DNA of 64,000 nt from positions 1 through 64,000 of the forward strand of contig CAIRGJ010000040.1 in assembly GCA_903878085.1 (NCBI GenBank). Reading direction: 5' to 3'. Of the stretch, positions 42,624 to 50,057 are shown piece after piece (the first letter of the stretch is position 1; each line of letters starts with the position of its first letter). Below the pieces are notes generated by a model that saw only the letters and a list, made by a program, of their open reading frames with translations, was not told where the DNA came from and searched no databases. The translations under genes were made by a program, and so were the position numbers. The stretch is from an uncultured Hyphomicrobiales bacterium (GTDB taxonomy: Bacteria > Pseudomonadota > Alphaproteobacteria > Rhizobiales > Xanthobacteraceae).

Positions 42624-44312
42624 TTAGGCCGCGTCCTCATGGAGCCACGAGCGGACGATCGAGACTGCTTCCTGTGGATTCTTCTCGGCCAGTTCGCCGA
42701 CTTTCTGAACCGATTGGGCGTGAACCTGGCCTTGCACCTTGGCAACGTCGATCATTGCCGAGGTGCGGTTGGAAATCGCGACCTGTTCGCCGCCGCCGAC
42801 GATCGAGATGTTGGCGCCGCCATTGCCGCTGATGCTGCCGTTGCCGGATACGTTCAGGTCGACGCCGATGGCGCCGGCGACGCCGGCGGTACCGGCAGCG
42901 TTTGCCGCGGCCGCGGCGTTTTCCGGCGTTACGATCCGGCGTACCAGCGGACGCACCACCATCAGCAGCACGATAAGGCCGAGCAGCGCCATTACGCCGA
43001 GTTCGGCGCCACGCATGATGTCTTCCTTGGTGAAGGTCAGGTAGGTCATCCAGTTGGTCGGCTCACCGAGCGATATCGGGGTGTTTTCGGCAAAGCGCAG
43101 GTTGACCACCTCGACCTGGTCGCCGCGCTTGGCGTCGAAGCCGACCGCCGAGCGCACCAGGGCCGCGATGCGGTCGATTTCTTCCTTGGCGCGCGGCTGA
43201 TAGACCATCTCGCCTTTGTCGTTCTTGACATAGGTGCCGTCGACCAGCACCGCCGCCGAAATGCGATTGACGCGGCCGGCCTCGATCACCTCGGTCTTGG
43301 TGATGCGCGAGATCTCGTAATTGACGATTTCCTCGGTCTTCTTGTTCTGGTCGCGGGCCGTGGCTGCGCCTTCAGGCTTGTTGGTGCCCGGCAGTTCGGT
43401 GCTGGCGGAAACCGGGCCGCCTTCCTTGCCATCGCTCGACGACGATTGCTCTTCGCGGGTCTGGCTTGAGCGCAGCACTCGGCCGTCCGGATCGAATTTG
43501 TCCGAAGTCTGGGTGATGCGGTTGACGTCGAAGTCGGCGTTGAGCTGCACGCGGGCATGGCCGGGACCGACCACCGAGGACACGATGGCCTCGACCTGCT
43601 GACGCAGGCGATTTTCAAAGGCCGATTTGCGTTCGTCGGCGCCGGCGCCGCTCATGTCATTGTCCGCCGAGGCACCGTCGGCGAGCAGCTTGCCGGTTTC
43701 GTCGATCACCGAGACGCGCTCGGGCTTCATGCCGTTGACCGCGGTGGCGACCAGATGGCGGATGGCGCGAACCTGCTGCGGCTCCAGGCTGCCGCGCACT
43801 TTCAGCACGATGGAGGCGGTGGCCTCGGCCTTGTCACGGGCAAACAGCGGCCGGTCGGGTAGCACCAGGTGAACCCGGGCGGCCTGGACGCGGTCGATGC
43901 CGCGGATGGTGCGCGACAGCTCGCCTTCGAGCGCGCGCAAATGATTGATGTTCTGGATGAAGCTGGTGGCGCCGAGCGCGTCCGACTTGTCGAAAATTTC
44001 GTAGCCGACGCCGCCGCCTTTGGGCAGGCCGCCCTCGGCGAGTTTCATGCGCAACCGCGCGACTTTGTCCTTGGGCGCCAATATGATCGCGCCGTCGTTC
44101 TTCATCTCATAGGGGATGGCCTGGCGTTCCAGGTCCTTGATGATCGCCGAGGAGTCCTCGACCGACAGATCGGTGAACAACGGCACCATTTGCGGCGCCG
44201 ACATCTGGATCATGAGAAAGGCGAAGAAGCCGATGAGAGCCAGCGTCACCGCCGCCATCGCCGCCATTCGCGCCGCACCCAGCGACTTCACAAAGTCGAA
44301 GAAACCTTGCAC
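42624..44312 (-). CDS. fliF: Flagellar MS-ring protein FliF
   Basis: The 562-residue protein has two transmembrane segments (about residues 15-40 and near 450). Between them are the ring-building domains: VPLFTDLSVEDSSAIIKDLE, LEGELSRTIRGIDRVQAARV and a long Gly/Ser-rich insert. The C-terminal FliG-binding tail has NPQEAVSIVRSWLHEDAA. It is the base of the flagellum and the first gene of fliF-G-H-N. I prefer the GTG at 44312 (VQGFFDFVKSLGAARM), matching the usual FliF N terminus, over a TTG at 44360. Confidence 0.94.
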   Translation of the reverse strand: MQGFFDFVKSLGAARMAAMAAVTLALIGFFAFLMIQMSAPQMVPLFTDLSVEDSSAIIKDLERQAIPYEMKNDGAIILAPKDKVARLRMKLAEGGLPKGGGVGYEIFDKSDALGATSFIQNINHLRALEGELSRTIRGIDRVQAARVHLVLPDRPLFARDKAEATASIVLKVRGSLEPQQVRAIRHLVATAVNGMKPERVSVIDETGKLLADGASADNDMSGAGADERKSAFENRLRQQVEAIVSSVVGPGHARVQLNADFDVNRITQTSDKFDPDGRVLRSSQTREEQSSSSDGKEGGPVSASTELPGTNKPEGAATARDQNKKTEEIVNYEISRITKTEVIEAGRVNRISAAVLVDGTYVKNDKGEMVYQPRAKEEIDRIAALVRSAVGFDAKRGDQVEVVNLRFAENTPISLGEPTNWMTYLTFTKEDIMRGAELGVMALLGLIVLLMVVRPLVRRIVTPENAAAAANAAGTAGVAGAIGVDLNVSGNGSISGNGGANISIVGGGEQVAISNRTSAMIDVAKVQGQVHAQSVQKVGELAEKNPQEAVSIVRSWLHEDAA

Positions 44313-44351
44313 TGGCTGTTCGTCCCACCCTATGCGCGCGTTGAGCGCTCC

Positions 44352-44393
44352 ACCCGGCAAGATTTGCCCAGTTTATGGTTAGCGTCCGGTTAA
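44352..44393 (-). promoter_or_regulatory. fliF promoter block with CtrA-like box
   Basis: On the minus strand TTAA, seven bases, CTAACCAT (box 44379-44393) is followed by TGGGCAAATCTTGCCGGG. It is nearly identical over 42 bp to the block upstream of flhA at 35844-35885. It lies 40 bases before the GTG start. The shared downstream half (GGCAAATNTTGCC) is likely the core promoter. Confidence 0.68.
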
Positions 44394-44512
44394 CTCGGCA
44401 AAATTGCGTGCCGCCGCAATGCACGAGCCTGCGGGGTGAAACCCTTCGTGCGTGTTAAGGCGTAAGGCTAAAACCCGCTTGCCGGTTGGCCGCGAATGCG
44501 TCCCAAACGAAA

Positions 44513-44541
44513 ATCGCCGGCCCATTGGGGGGGCCGGCGAT
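44513..44541 (-). terminator. Intrinsic terminator after sciP
   Basis: ATCGCCGGCCC and GGGCCGGCGAT form an 11-bp perfect stem. On the minus strand it is followed by TTTCG. It lies 22 bases after the sciP stop and insulates it from fliF. Confidence 0.75.
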
Positions 44542-44563
44542 CAAATGAAATTCGGGGGGTGGG

Positions 44564-44839
44564 CTACTGCCGGTACTGTTGGATGCGCGTGGTGCGCAGG
44601 CCGGCGAGGCCGTGCTGGTCGATGGAATACTGCCAGGACAGGAATTCCTCGACCGTCAGCGTATAGCGGGCGCAGGCTTCCTCGAGCGACAAGAGGCCAC
44701 CGCGTACTGCTGCGACCACCTCGGCCTTGCGGCGGATGACCCAACGTTTCGTTGTCGGCGGTGGCAGATCCGCAATCGTCAGGGGACTGCCATCGGGCCC
44801 GATGACGTATTTTACCCTCGGGCGGTGGGGTTCGGTCAT
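44564..44839 (-). CDS. sciP: CtrA inhibitor SciP (DUF1153)
   Basis: The 91-residue protein begins MTEPHRPRVKYVIGPDGSPL and has the helix-turn-helix region WVIRRKAEVVAAVRGGLLSL with LTVEEFLSWQYSIDQHGLAG. These are the conserved features of SciP, which binds CtrA and stops it from recruiting RNA polymerase in swarmer cells. The ATG at 44839 gives the family length; an in-frame ATG at 44857 adds six residues. It stands as its own unit between flgD and fliF with its own terminator. Confidence 0.92.
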   Translation of the reverse strand: MTEPHRPRVKYVIGPDGSPLTIADLPPPTTKRWVIRRKAEVVAAVRGGLLSLEEACARYTLTVEEFLSWQYSIDQHGLAGLRTTRIQQYRQ

Positions 44840-44950
44840 TGGTACACTCACAAACACAAAGACACGGACTAACTGGTAACAACTAACTTCCTGGAAGCTA
44901 CAAGCCGCGACTTAAAATTTGCCTAAGCATGCGGCGCAGAATGGGAAATG

Positions 44951-44980
44951 TTTGCCCTGCATTTGCTAACCTTTTGGTTA
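44951..44980 (-). promoter_or_regulatory. Possible CtrA-type promoter of sciP
   Basis: CTAA, seven bases, GTTA (44966-44980) is an imperfect CtrA box and also an inverted repeat (TAACC...GGTTA). TTTGCCC lies 8 bases away, mirroring the TTTGCCC-to-box spacing of 9 bases at fliF and flhA. It lies about 110-140 bases upstream of the sciP start, so a long leader would be implied. Confidence 0.4.
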
Positions 44981-45145
44981 CGTTTGTGGCGCCCGCGATA
45001 GCTTCCAGCACGGCAGCGCCAGATCGTTTTGGCCTGGCGGATATAGGCTAGGACGAACATTAAGCGCTGCGCCAGTCCTAAAGTTCCACCCGGCGACGGC
45101 TAAAAGAAGTCCGGGAAAGCAGCAATACCCGCTTTAAATCGCCGG

Positions 45146-45844
45146 TCAGGAAGAGGCAGAGGCGCCCTGCCGCACGATGCGCTTGATCTTGTCGACCGTG
45201 AAGTTTTGCCCGTTGATCGACAGCAGCGGTGGGTTCTGGGTGAGATCGACCGAGTCTACGGTCGCCGTCACTTCGGTTGAAATACCCACCGACTGTTTAC
45301 TGGCGTCGACCGCGCTGGCGCTCAGCGTGTAATTGCCGTCCGGCCACTGCTTGCCGTCATTGCCTTTGCCATCCCAGCTGAAGTTCTGACTGCCCGGATT
45401 GACGGCGAAACTGCCGGTATAGGCAGTCTGACCCGTCGAATCCTTGATGGTGACCGTCGCGGTCGCGGGCTTGGTGACGTTGAAGCTCCAGGAGCCCTTG
45501 CTGTTCGTGACGTTCGCGGTCGAGCCATCGACCACCACATTGGCGCCGACATAGGCCAGTGCTGTGGTCGCCTGCGCAGCTTTGTCGAGCGAGACCAGGG
45601 TCGACAGCTGATCGTTCGACTTCATCTGCTGTTCGACCTGGGCAAACTGCACCAATTGCTGGGTGAACTGGTTGGTATCGAGCGGATCGAGCGGATTCTG
45701 GTTTTTCAGCTGGGTGGTCAGCAATGTCAGGAATGTCGTGAAATTACTGGCGATCATCGTGCTGTCGGCGCCGGTCGCCGGCGTGGCGGTGCTTGCGGTG
45801 GTGCCGGCCGTCGTGGGGACGGGGGTCGCTGTAATCGTGCTCAT
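45146..45844 (-). CDS. flgD: Flagellar hook scaffold protein FlgD
   Basis: The 232-residue protein has the FlgD N-terminal motif FLTLLTTQLKNQNPLDPLDT and QFTQQLVQFAQVEQQM, then the Ig-like domain (FSWDGKGNDGKQWPDGNYTL). It caps the growing hook and is removed on completion. It starts 20 bases after fliK and is cotranscribed with it. Confidence 0.93.
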   Translation of the reverse strand: MSTITATPVPTTAGTTASTATPATGADSTMIASNFTTFLTLLTTQLKNQNPLDPLDTNQFTQQLVQFAQVEQQMKSNDQLSTLVSLDKAAQATTALAYVGANVVVDGSTANVTNSKGSWSFNVTKPATATVTIKDSTGQTAYTGSFAVNPGSQNFSWDGKGNDGKQWPDGNYTLSASAVDASKQSVGISTEVTATVDSVDLTQNPPLLSINGQNFTVDKIKRIVRQGASASS

Positions 45845-45864
45845 GATCGTTCCTAAGCTGCCGC

Positions 45865-47265
45865 TTAAACTCGGATATCGACGCCGCCGCGCTGTCCGGC
45901 GAGGCGGCCATAGTCGCGCGCGATTGCTGGTGCCGCGTTCTGCGTTTCATCGTCCACGACCAGCCGCGCGGTCTGCGACGGGGTGCCGCTCTGCTGCTGG
46001 CTCATGGATTGGTCGCGCAGCGAGAACTGCGTGCCGTTATCGTTTGTTTTCAGTCCGGCATCCTGCATGGCGCGCTCCAGACCCGACGAATCGCGGCGCA
46101 GCAGATCCAAGGTGTCGGCGCGGTCGGCGATCATGTGCGTGGTGATGGTGCCATCGCGATCGACGTTGAGGCGAACCTCGATGCGGCCAAGATCGGGTGG
46201 ATCGAGGCGGATTTCGAAATGATTGGTGCTGGACAGCGCTTTGCTGGTGATTTCGAACGCGACACCCGAGAGCGGCACGGCGGCTGCTTGCGGCGCGAGC
46301 GGGGCAGGGGCGGCGGCCGGCGTGGCTGGTGCGGTCGTCTGGGTTAGTGCGGTCAGGGCGGCGGCCTGGGTGATGTCGGTACCGGCTTTCGGCGCGTCCA
46401 AAGTCGTGTCGGCTGCGGGCGCGGCTACGATTTCGGCGGTTACGCGGTGAGTGCTGGCCTGGGCATCGCCACGCGCACCGGCGTCGGCTTTGTCCGCCTT
46501 ATCGGCATCGACAGTCTGCGGCTTGCCGTCGGAATTCTGCGCGGTCTTGGCGGATTTGGCCGCCTTGGCCTCGTCGCCGGCTTTACCGGTCTCGGCCTCG
46601 GCCTTTTTGGCCGTGGCCTTGCCGGGTTTGTCTTGGCCGGCTGCGGCGATCACAGCATCGGCATCAGCCGTGGTGACGATCGTTGTCTTCGGACTGGCGT
46701 CGGCACCTGTTGCCTGCGGACCGCCGTCGACGGTCTTCGGCACCGCGGTCGCGATGGCGTCGGCCGGGGTCAAAGTCGGGATTGCGGCGGCGACGGCCGT
46801 GGTGGCCGCGGCATTGGCAGACTTGCCGTCACCCACCAGTTTGGCCTCTGCGGCGATCTGTTCGGCGGTTTTGACGCCGGTTTTCATCTTGGTGTCCGAT
46901 TTGGCGTCTTTGTCGGCCTTTTCAGCATCAGCTGGCTTGGCATCGGTCGTGGCCTTGGCAGGCGGATTCGTGTCGTTCGACGCCGTCTTGGCATCGTCAG
47001 CCTTGTCGTTGGCCGATTTGGCGTTCGCCGGCTTGCTGTCGGTGCGATCGCTGGCTTTCGCCTTATTGGTATCCTTGGCGGCCGGCTGGTTACGGTCGGC
47101 GCTCGAAGCATCCGAATTGGACTGGTTGTCCGCGGGACGGTTGTCGGCAGGCGGAGGGTTATCCAACAGGCTCTCAAACGGCGTAGCCGCGCTCCGGTCG
47201 GGGATCGACCGGGCGGTCAGGATCGGCTTCAGCGTAATAATGGGCTCGAACGCAACGATGGGCAC
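45865..47265 (-). CDS. fliK: Flagellar hook-length control protein FliK
   Basis: The 466-residue protein has a very low-complexity N-terminal 270 residues dominated by Ala, Lys, Asp and Thr, consistent with a flexible ruler. The folded C-terminal domain contains [20 protein letters not shown] and [17 protein letters not shown], the Flg_hook signature. FliK measures the hook and switches the export specificity of FlhB. Its place upstream of flgD supports the call. Confidence 0.9.
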   Translation of the reverse strand: MPIVAFEPIITLKPILTARSIPDRSAATPFESLLDNPPPADNRPADNQSNSDASSADRNQPAAKDTNKAKASDRTDSKPANAKSANDKADDAKTASNDTNPPAKATTDAKPADAEKADKDAKSDTKMKTGVKTAEQIAAEAKLVGDGKSANAAATTAVAAAIPTLTPADAIATAVPKTVDGGPQATGADASPKTTIVTTADADAVIAAAGQDKPGKATAKKAEAETGKAGDEAKAAKSAKTAQNSDGKPQTVDADKADKADAGARGDAQASTHRVTAEIVAAPAADTTLDAPKAGTDITQAAALTALTQTTAPATPAAAPAPLAPQAAAVPLSGVAFEITSKALSSTNHFEIRLDPPDLGRIEVRLNVDRDGTITTHMIADRADTLDLLRRDSSGLERAMQDAGLKTNDNGTQFSLRDQSMSQQQSGTPSQTARLVVDDETQNAAPAIARDYGRLAGQRGGVDIRV

Positions 47266-47404
47266 GGGGAACCTCCGGAAAGTCCGCCTTCAAACTGCAA
47301 TCGGCGGGCCAGTCCGGGAATTGATAAATATCGTGTTATATCAATTGGATACTAGGGTACCTCCGGCCGTAAAGAGGGGTGAGCCGGCAGCCGAAGCTGG
47401 CGAA

Positions 47405-47419
47405 CCGGCAAGATTTGCC
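47405..47419 (-). promoter_or_regulatory. Flagellar promoter core motif upstream of fliK
   Basis: The 15 bases CCGGCAAGATTTGCC are identical to the core of the fliF block (44354-44368) in the same orientation and one base different from flhA. No CtrA box accompanies it at the usual position; TTGACC lies 21 bases upstream. It is 140 bases before the fliK start. Confidence 0.4.
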
Positions 47420-47506
47420 GTCTTTCGCCTGCAAATTGCGGTCAAGTCCTCCGCCGAACCCTCACATTGCGCGCGCCCCGTCGCCATCTGTAGTAAGAAC
47501 CTGACC

Positions 47507-48694
47507 ATGCCAAACAGCCTCGGACTAGACAGCAGCCCCGAAAACACCCGCGTCGTCGTCGCCATGTCGGGCGGCGTCGATTCCTCGGTGACCGCTGCGC
47601 TGCTCAAAGCCGAGGGCTATGACGTGGTCGGCGTCACCCTTCAGCTCTACGACCACGGCGCCGCGACCCATCGTAAGGGCGCCTGCTGCGCCGGGCAGGA
47701 CATCTACGATGCCCGCGGCGTCGCCGAGCGCATCGGCATTCCGCATTACGTGCTCGACTACGAGAGCCGCTTCAAGGAAGCGGTGATCGACCGTTTTGCG
47801 CAGAGCTATATCGACGGCGAGACGCCGGTGCCCTGCGTCGAATGCAACATGTCGATCAAGTTCCACGATCTGCTGAACACTGCGCGCGAACTCGGCGCCA
47901 AGGTTCTGGCCACCGGACACTATGTCGCGTCGCGCGAACTGCCCTCCGGCGGGCGCGGATTGTTCCGGGCGCGTGAGGAAGAGCGCGACCAGAGCTATTT
48001 CCTGTTCGGTACCACCCGCGAGCAACTCGACATTCTGCGCTTTCCGCTCGGCGAGCGGACCAAGGCCGAGACGCGCGAACTGGCGCGGCAATATGGATTG
48101 GCGATCGCCGACAAGCACGATAGCCAGGACATCTGTTTCGTGCCGACCGGGCACTACGCCGACATCATCGAGCGCTTGAAGCCGGGCGCGGCGGAAGCCG
48201 GCGAGATCGTCGATCTCGACGGCAAGGTGCTCGGCACGCATGCTGGCATCATTCATTTCACCGTCGGCCAACGCAAAGGGCTGGGCATCGCGTCCTCGGC
48301 GCCGCTGTACGTGGTGCGGCTCGACGCCGAGCAACGCCGCGTTGTGGTCGGCTCGCGCGATGCGCTGAGCACCAGCCGCATCGTGCTGCGCGACGTCAAC
48401 TGGATCGGCGATACCGGCATCGACGAGGCGCTCGCCGACGACCGCCGCGAAGTGTTCGTGAAAGTGCGCTCGTCGCGGCCACCGCAGGCGGCGTGGCTGC
48501 GTCACGGTGCGGGGGGCTACGAAGTCGAGCTGGTCGCAGGCGAACATGGCGTTTCACCCGGCCAGGCTTGCGTTTTCTACGATGCCGGCGAGGGCCAGGC
48601 GCGCGTCTTGGGCGGCGGCTTCATTAAGAGCGCGGCGAAGGCGGCAGACACGCCGCGTGCGGAGGCCGCTTACAAGACCGTCGCGGCCGAGTAG
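47507..48694 (+). CDS. mnmA: tRNA 2-thiouridylase MnmA
   Basis: The 395-residue enzyme has the PP-loop SGGVDSS (residues 21-27), the catalytic Cys113 in [11 protein letters not shown] and Cys210 in [10 protein letters not shown]. It thiolates uridine 34 of tRNA-Lys, -Glu and -Gln using persulfide sulfur. The start at 47507 gives the family length; the frame is open for another 1 kb upstream but only as antisense to fliK. It is divergent from fliK and precedes pmtA by 9 bases. Confidence 0.94.
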   Translation: MPNSLGLDSSPENTRVVVAMSGGVDSSVTAALLKAEGYDVVGVTLQLYDHGAATHRKGACCAGQDIYDARGVAERIGIPHYVLDYESRFKEAVIDRFAQSYIDGETPVPCVECNMSIKFHDLLNTARELGAKVLATGHYVASRELPSGGRGLFRAREEERDQSYFLFGTTREQLDILRFPLGERTKAETRELARQYGLAIADKHDSQDICFVPTGHYADIIERLKPGAAEAGEIVDLDGKVLGTHAGIIHFTVGQRKGLGIASSAPLYVVRLDAEQRRVVVGSRDALSTSRIVLRDVNWIGDTGIDEALADDRREVFVKVRSSRPPQAAWLRHGAGGYEVELVAGEHGVSPGQACVFYDAGEGQARVLGGGFIKSAAKAADTPRAEAAYKTVAAE

Positions 48695-48703
48695 AATATC
48701 CGC

Positions 48704-49351
48704 ATGGCGGCGGACATCGACAAAGCAGGCGTCGCGAAAGCCTATGCCCGGTGGGCGCCGATCTACGACTTCGTTTTCGGCAAGGTCTTCGCCCCCGGCC
48801 GGTACGCGGCGATTATCGCCGCCGAACTGGCGTGCGGCGCCGGCGGGCGCATTCTCGACGTTGGCGTCGGCACCGGCATCTCGCTGCCGGATTACGCGCC
48901 GCATAACACCATCGTCGGCGTCGATCTGTCCGAGCCCATGCTGCGCAAGGCGCATGAACGCGTCGTCGAGCACGGACTTCAGAATATCGAAGCCTTGTCG
49001 GTGATGGACGCCATGAACATGGCGCTGCCCGACGGTTCGTTCGACGTTGTCGTGGCGCAGTTCGTCATCACCGCGGTGCCAAATCCCGAAGCGACGCTCG
49101 ACGAATTCGCGCGCGTCACCAAGCCGGGCGGCGAGATCGTGCTGGTCAATCATATCGGCGCCGAGAGCGGACCGCGCTGGTTGTTCGAATTCTGCTTCGC
49201 GCCTTTGGCGCGGCGGCTCGGCTGGCGGCCGGAATTTCCGTTCAAGCGCCTGAGTGCGTGGGCCGAGCACCATGGCGGCGTGCGCCTGATCGAGCGCCGT
49301 CCAATACAGCCGCTCGGGCATTTCTCGCTGATCCGGTTCAAGCGCCTTTAG
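48704..49351 (+). CDS. pmtA: Phosphatidylethanolamine N-methyltransferase PmtA-like
   Basis: The 215-residue class I methyltransferase has the SAM motif ILDVGVGTGISLPDYAP and YARWAPIYDFVFG near its N terminus, as in the Rhodobacter-type PmtA that makes phosphatidylcholine from phosphatidylethanolamine. Start is 9 bases after mnmA. Ubiquinone methyltransferases share the fold, so substrate is probable rather than proven. Confidence 0.75.
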   Translation: MAADIDKAGVAKAYARWAPIYDFVFGKVFAPGRYAAIIAAELACGAGGRILDVGVGTGISLPDYAPHNTIVGVDLSEPMLRKAHERVVEHGLQNIEALSVMDAMNMALPDGSFDVVVAQFVITAVPNPEATLDEFARVTKPGGEIVLVNHIGAESGPRWLFEFCFAPLARRLGWRPEFPFKRLSAWAEHHGGVRLIERRPIQPLGHFSLIRFKRL

Positions 49352-49505
49352 CGCGGCACAGGCAGCCCCGGCGGCGATCCGTCGATTAAGCCGAAGTGAC
49401 GGTGCCGGAACGGCTTTTCGGCCCGCTGGCGAAGCGCTTAACTTGACAGGCTTTGCCGCGGCTTCCTATATCGCGGCCATTCCGGCAGTCAGCGATTGCC
49501 GAGAT

Positions 49506-49582
49506 GGCGGGGTAGCTCAGTTGGTTAGAGCAGCGGAATCATAATCCGGAGGTCGGGGGTTCAAATCCCTCCCCCGCTACCA
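49506..49582 (+). tRNA. tRNA-Met (CAT), elongator
   Basis: A complete cloverleaf of 77 bases: acceptor GGCGGGG pairing with CCCCGCT (one G-U), D arm GCTC...GAGC, anticodon loop ATCATAA with anticodon CAT, T loop TTCAAAT, and an encoded CCA at the end. It has an A discriminator. Anticodon CAT with a paired G-U at the first position is compatible with elongator Met; a tRNA-Ile2 (lysidine) cannot be excluded. Confidence 0.93.
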
Positions 49583-49744
49583 AGTTCACCCTAATCCCTT
49601 GAAATCACAAGAATAGTCCGCGCGGGCGTTCGCTCCCGGACTTCAGCACCAGCCGCGGCGGTTACGGGCTGCCGGAGCCGGTCCCGGCATGCTTGCGCGC
49701 CGCCGGAATGCTATCCACCGCCAACAGTTCCTGCGATGTGATAC

Positions 49745-49772
49745 TTGACACATGACTATAGCGATATAAAAC
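49745..49772 (+). promoter_or_regulatory. Candidate promoter of the XRE/hydrogenase-like operon
   Basis: TTGACA (49745-49750) followed after 16 bases by TAAAAC (49767-49772) stands 43 bases before the XRE start codon. TATAAA at 49765 gives an alternative -10 with a short 14-base spacer. This AT-rich stretch is unusual for the window. Confidence 0.35.
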
Positions 49773-49814
49773 ATTACAAATCACATTCTGAGTCACGAGA
49801 ATGGTCGTAATCGC

Positions 49815-50057
49815 ATGATTACCGCCGCGCAGTTGCGAGCCGCACGGGCGTTGCTGGGTCTCGACCAGCGCGAACTGGCGAAAGCCTGCGGCCTGTCGCT
49901 GCCGACCATCCAGCGCATGGAAGCCAGCGCCGGCGTGGTCCGCGGCAATGTCGACTCCCTGATGAAGCTGGTCGATGCTCTCGCCGCCGCCGGCATCGAA
50001 CTGATCGGCGAGGGTGCGGTCAGCGGCGGCGGTGGCCGCGGAGTGCGGCTGAAATGA
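49815..50057 (+). CDS. Small XRE-family helix-turn-helix regulator
   Basis: The 80-residue protein contains an HTH (LLGLDQRELAKACGLSLPTIQRME) in a short single-domain format and ends in a Gly-rich tail. It overlaps the next gene by ATGA (50054-50057), so it is translationally coupled to the hydrogenase-like operon. It likely senses or autoregulates that operon. No effector domain is present, so any signal would act on the HTH itself or through a partner. Confidence 0.82.
   Translation: MITAAQLRAARALLGLDQRELAKACGLSLPTIQRMEASAGVVRGNVDSLMKLVDALAAAGIELIGEGAVSGGGGRGVRLK

Noticed and set aside
44352-44370. Sigma-54 promoter reading of TGGGCAAATCTTGC
   Set aside because: GG and GC are 9 or fewer bases apart instead of the required 10, and the block is adjacent to a CtrA box; a sigma-70-type early flagellar promoter fits better.
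46447-47355. 302-codon plus-strand frame over fliK
   Set aside because: Gly/Leu/Arg low-complexity shadow of the repetitive fliK sequence.
46451-47506. Long N-terminal extension of the mnmA frame
   Set aside because: It is antisense to the low-complexity part of fliK, giving an Ala/Val-rich artefact; MnmA starts at 47507.
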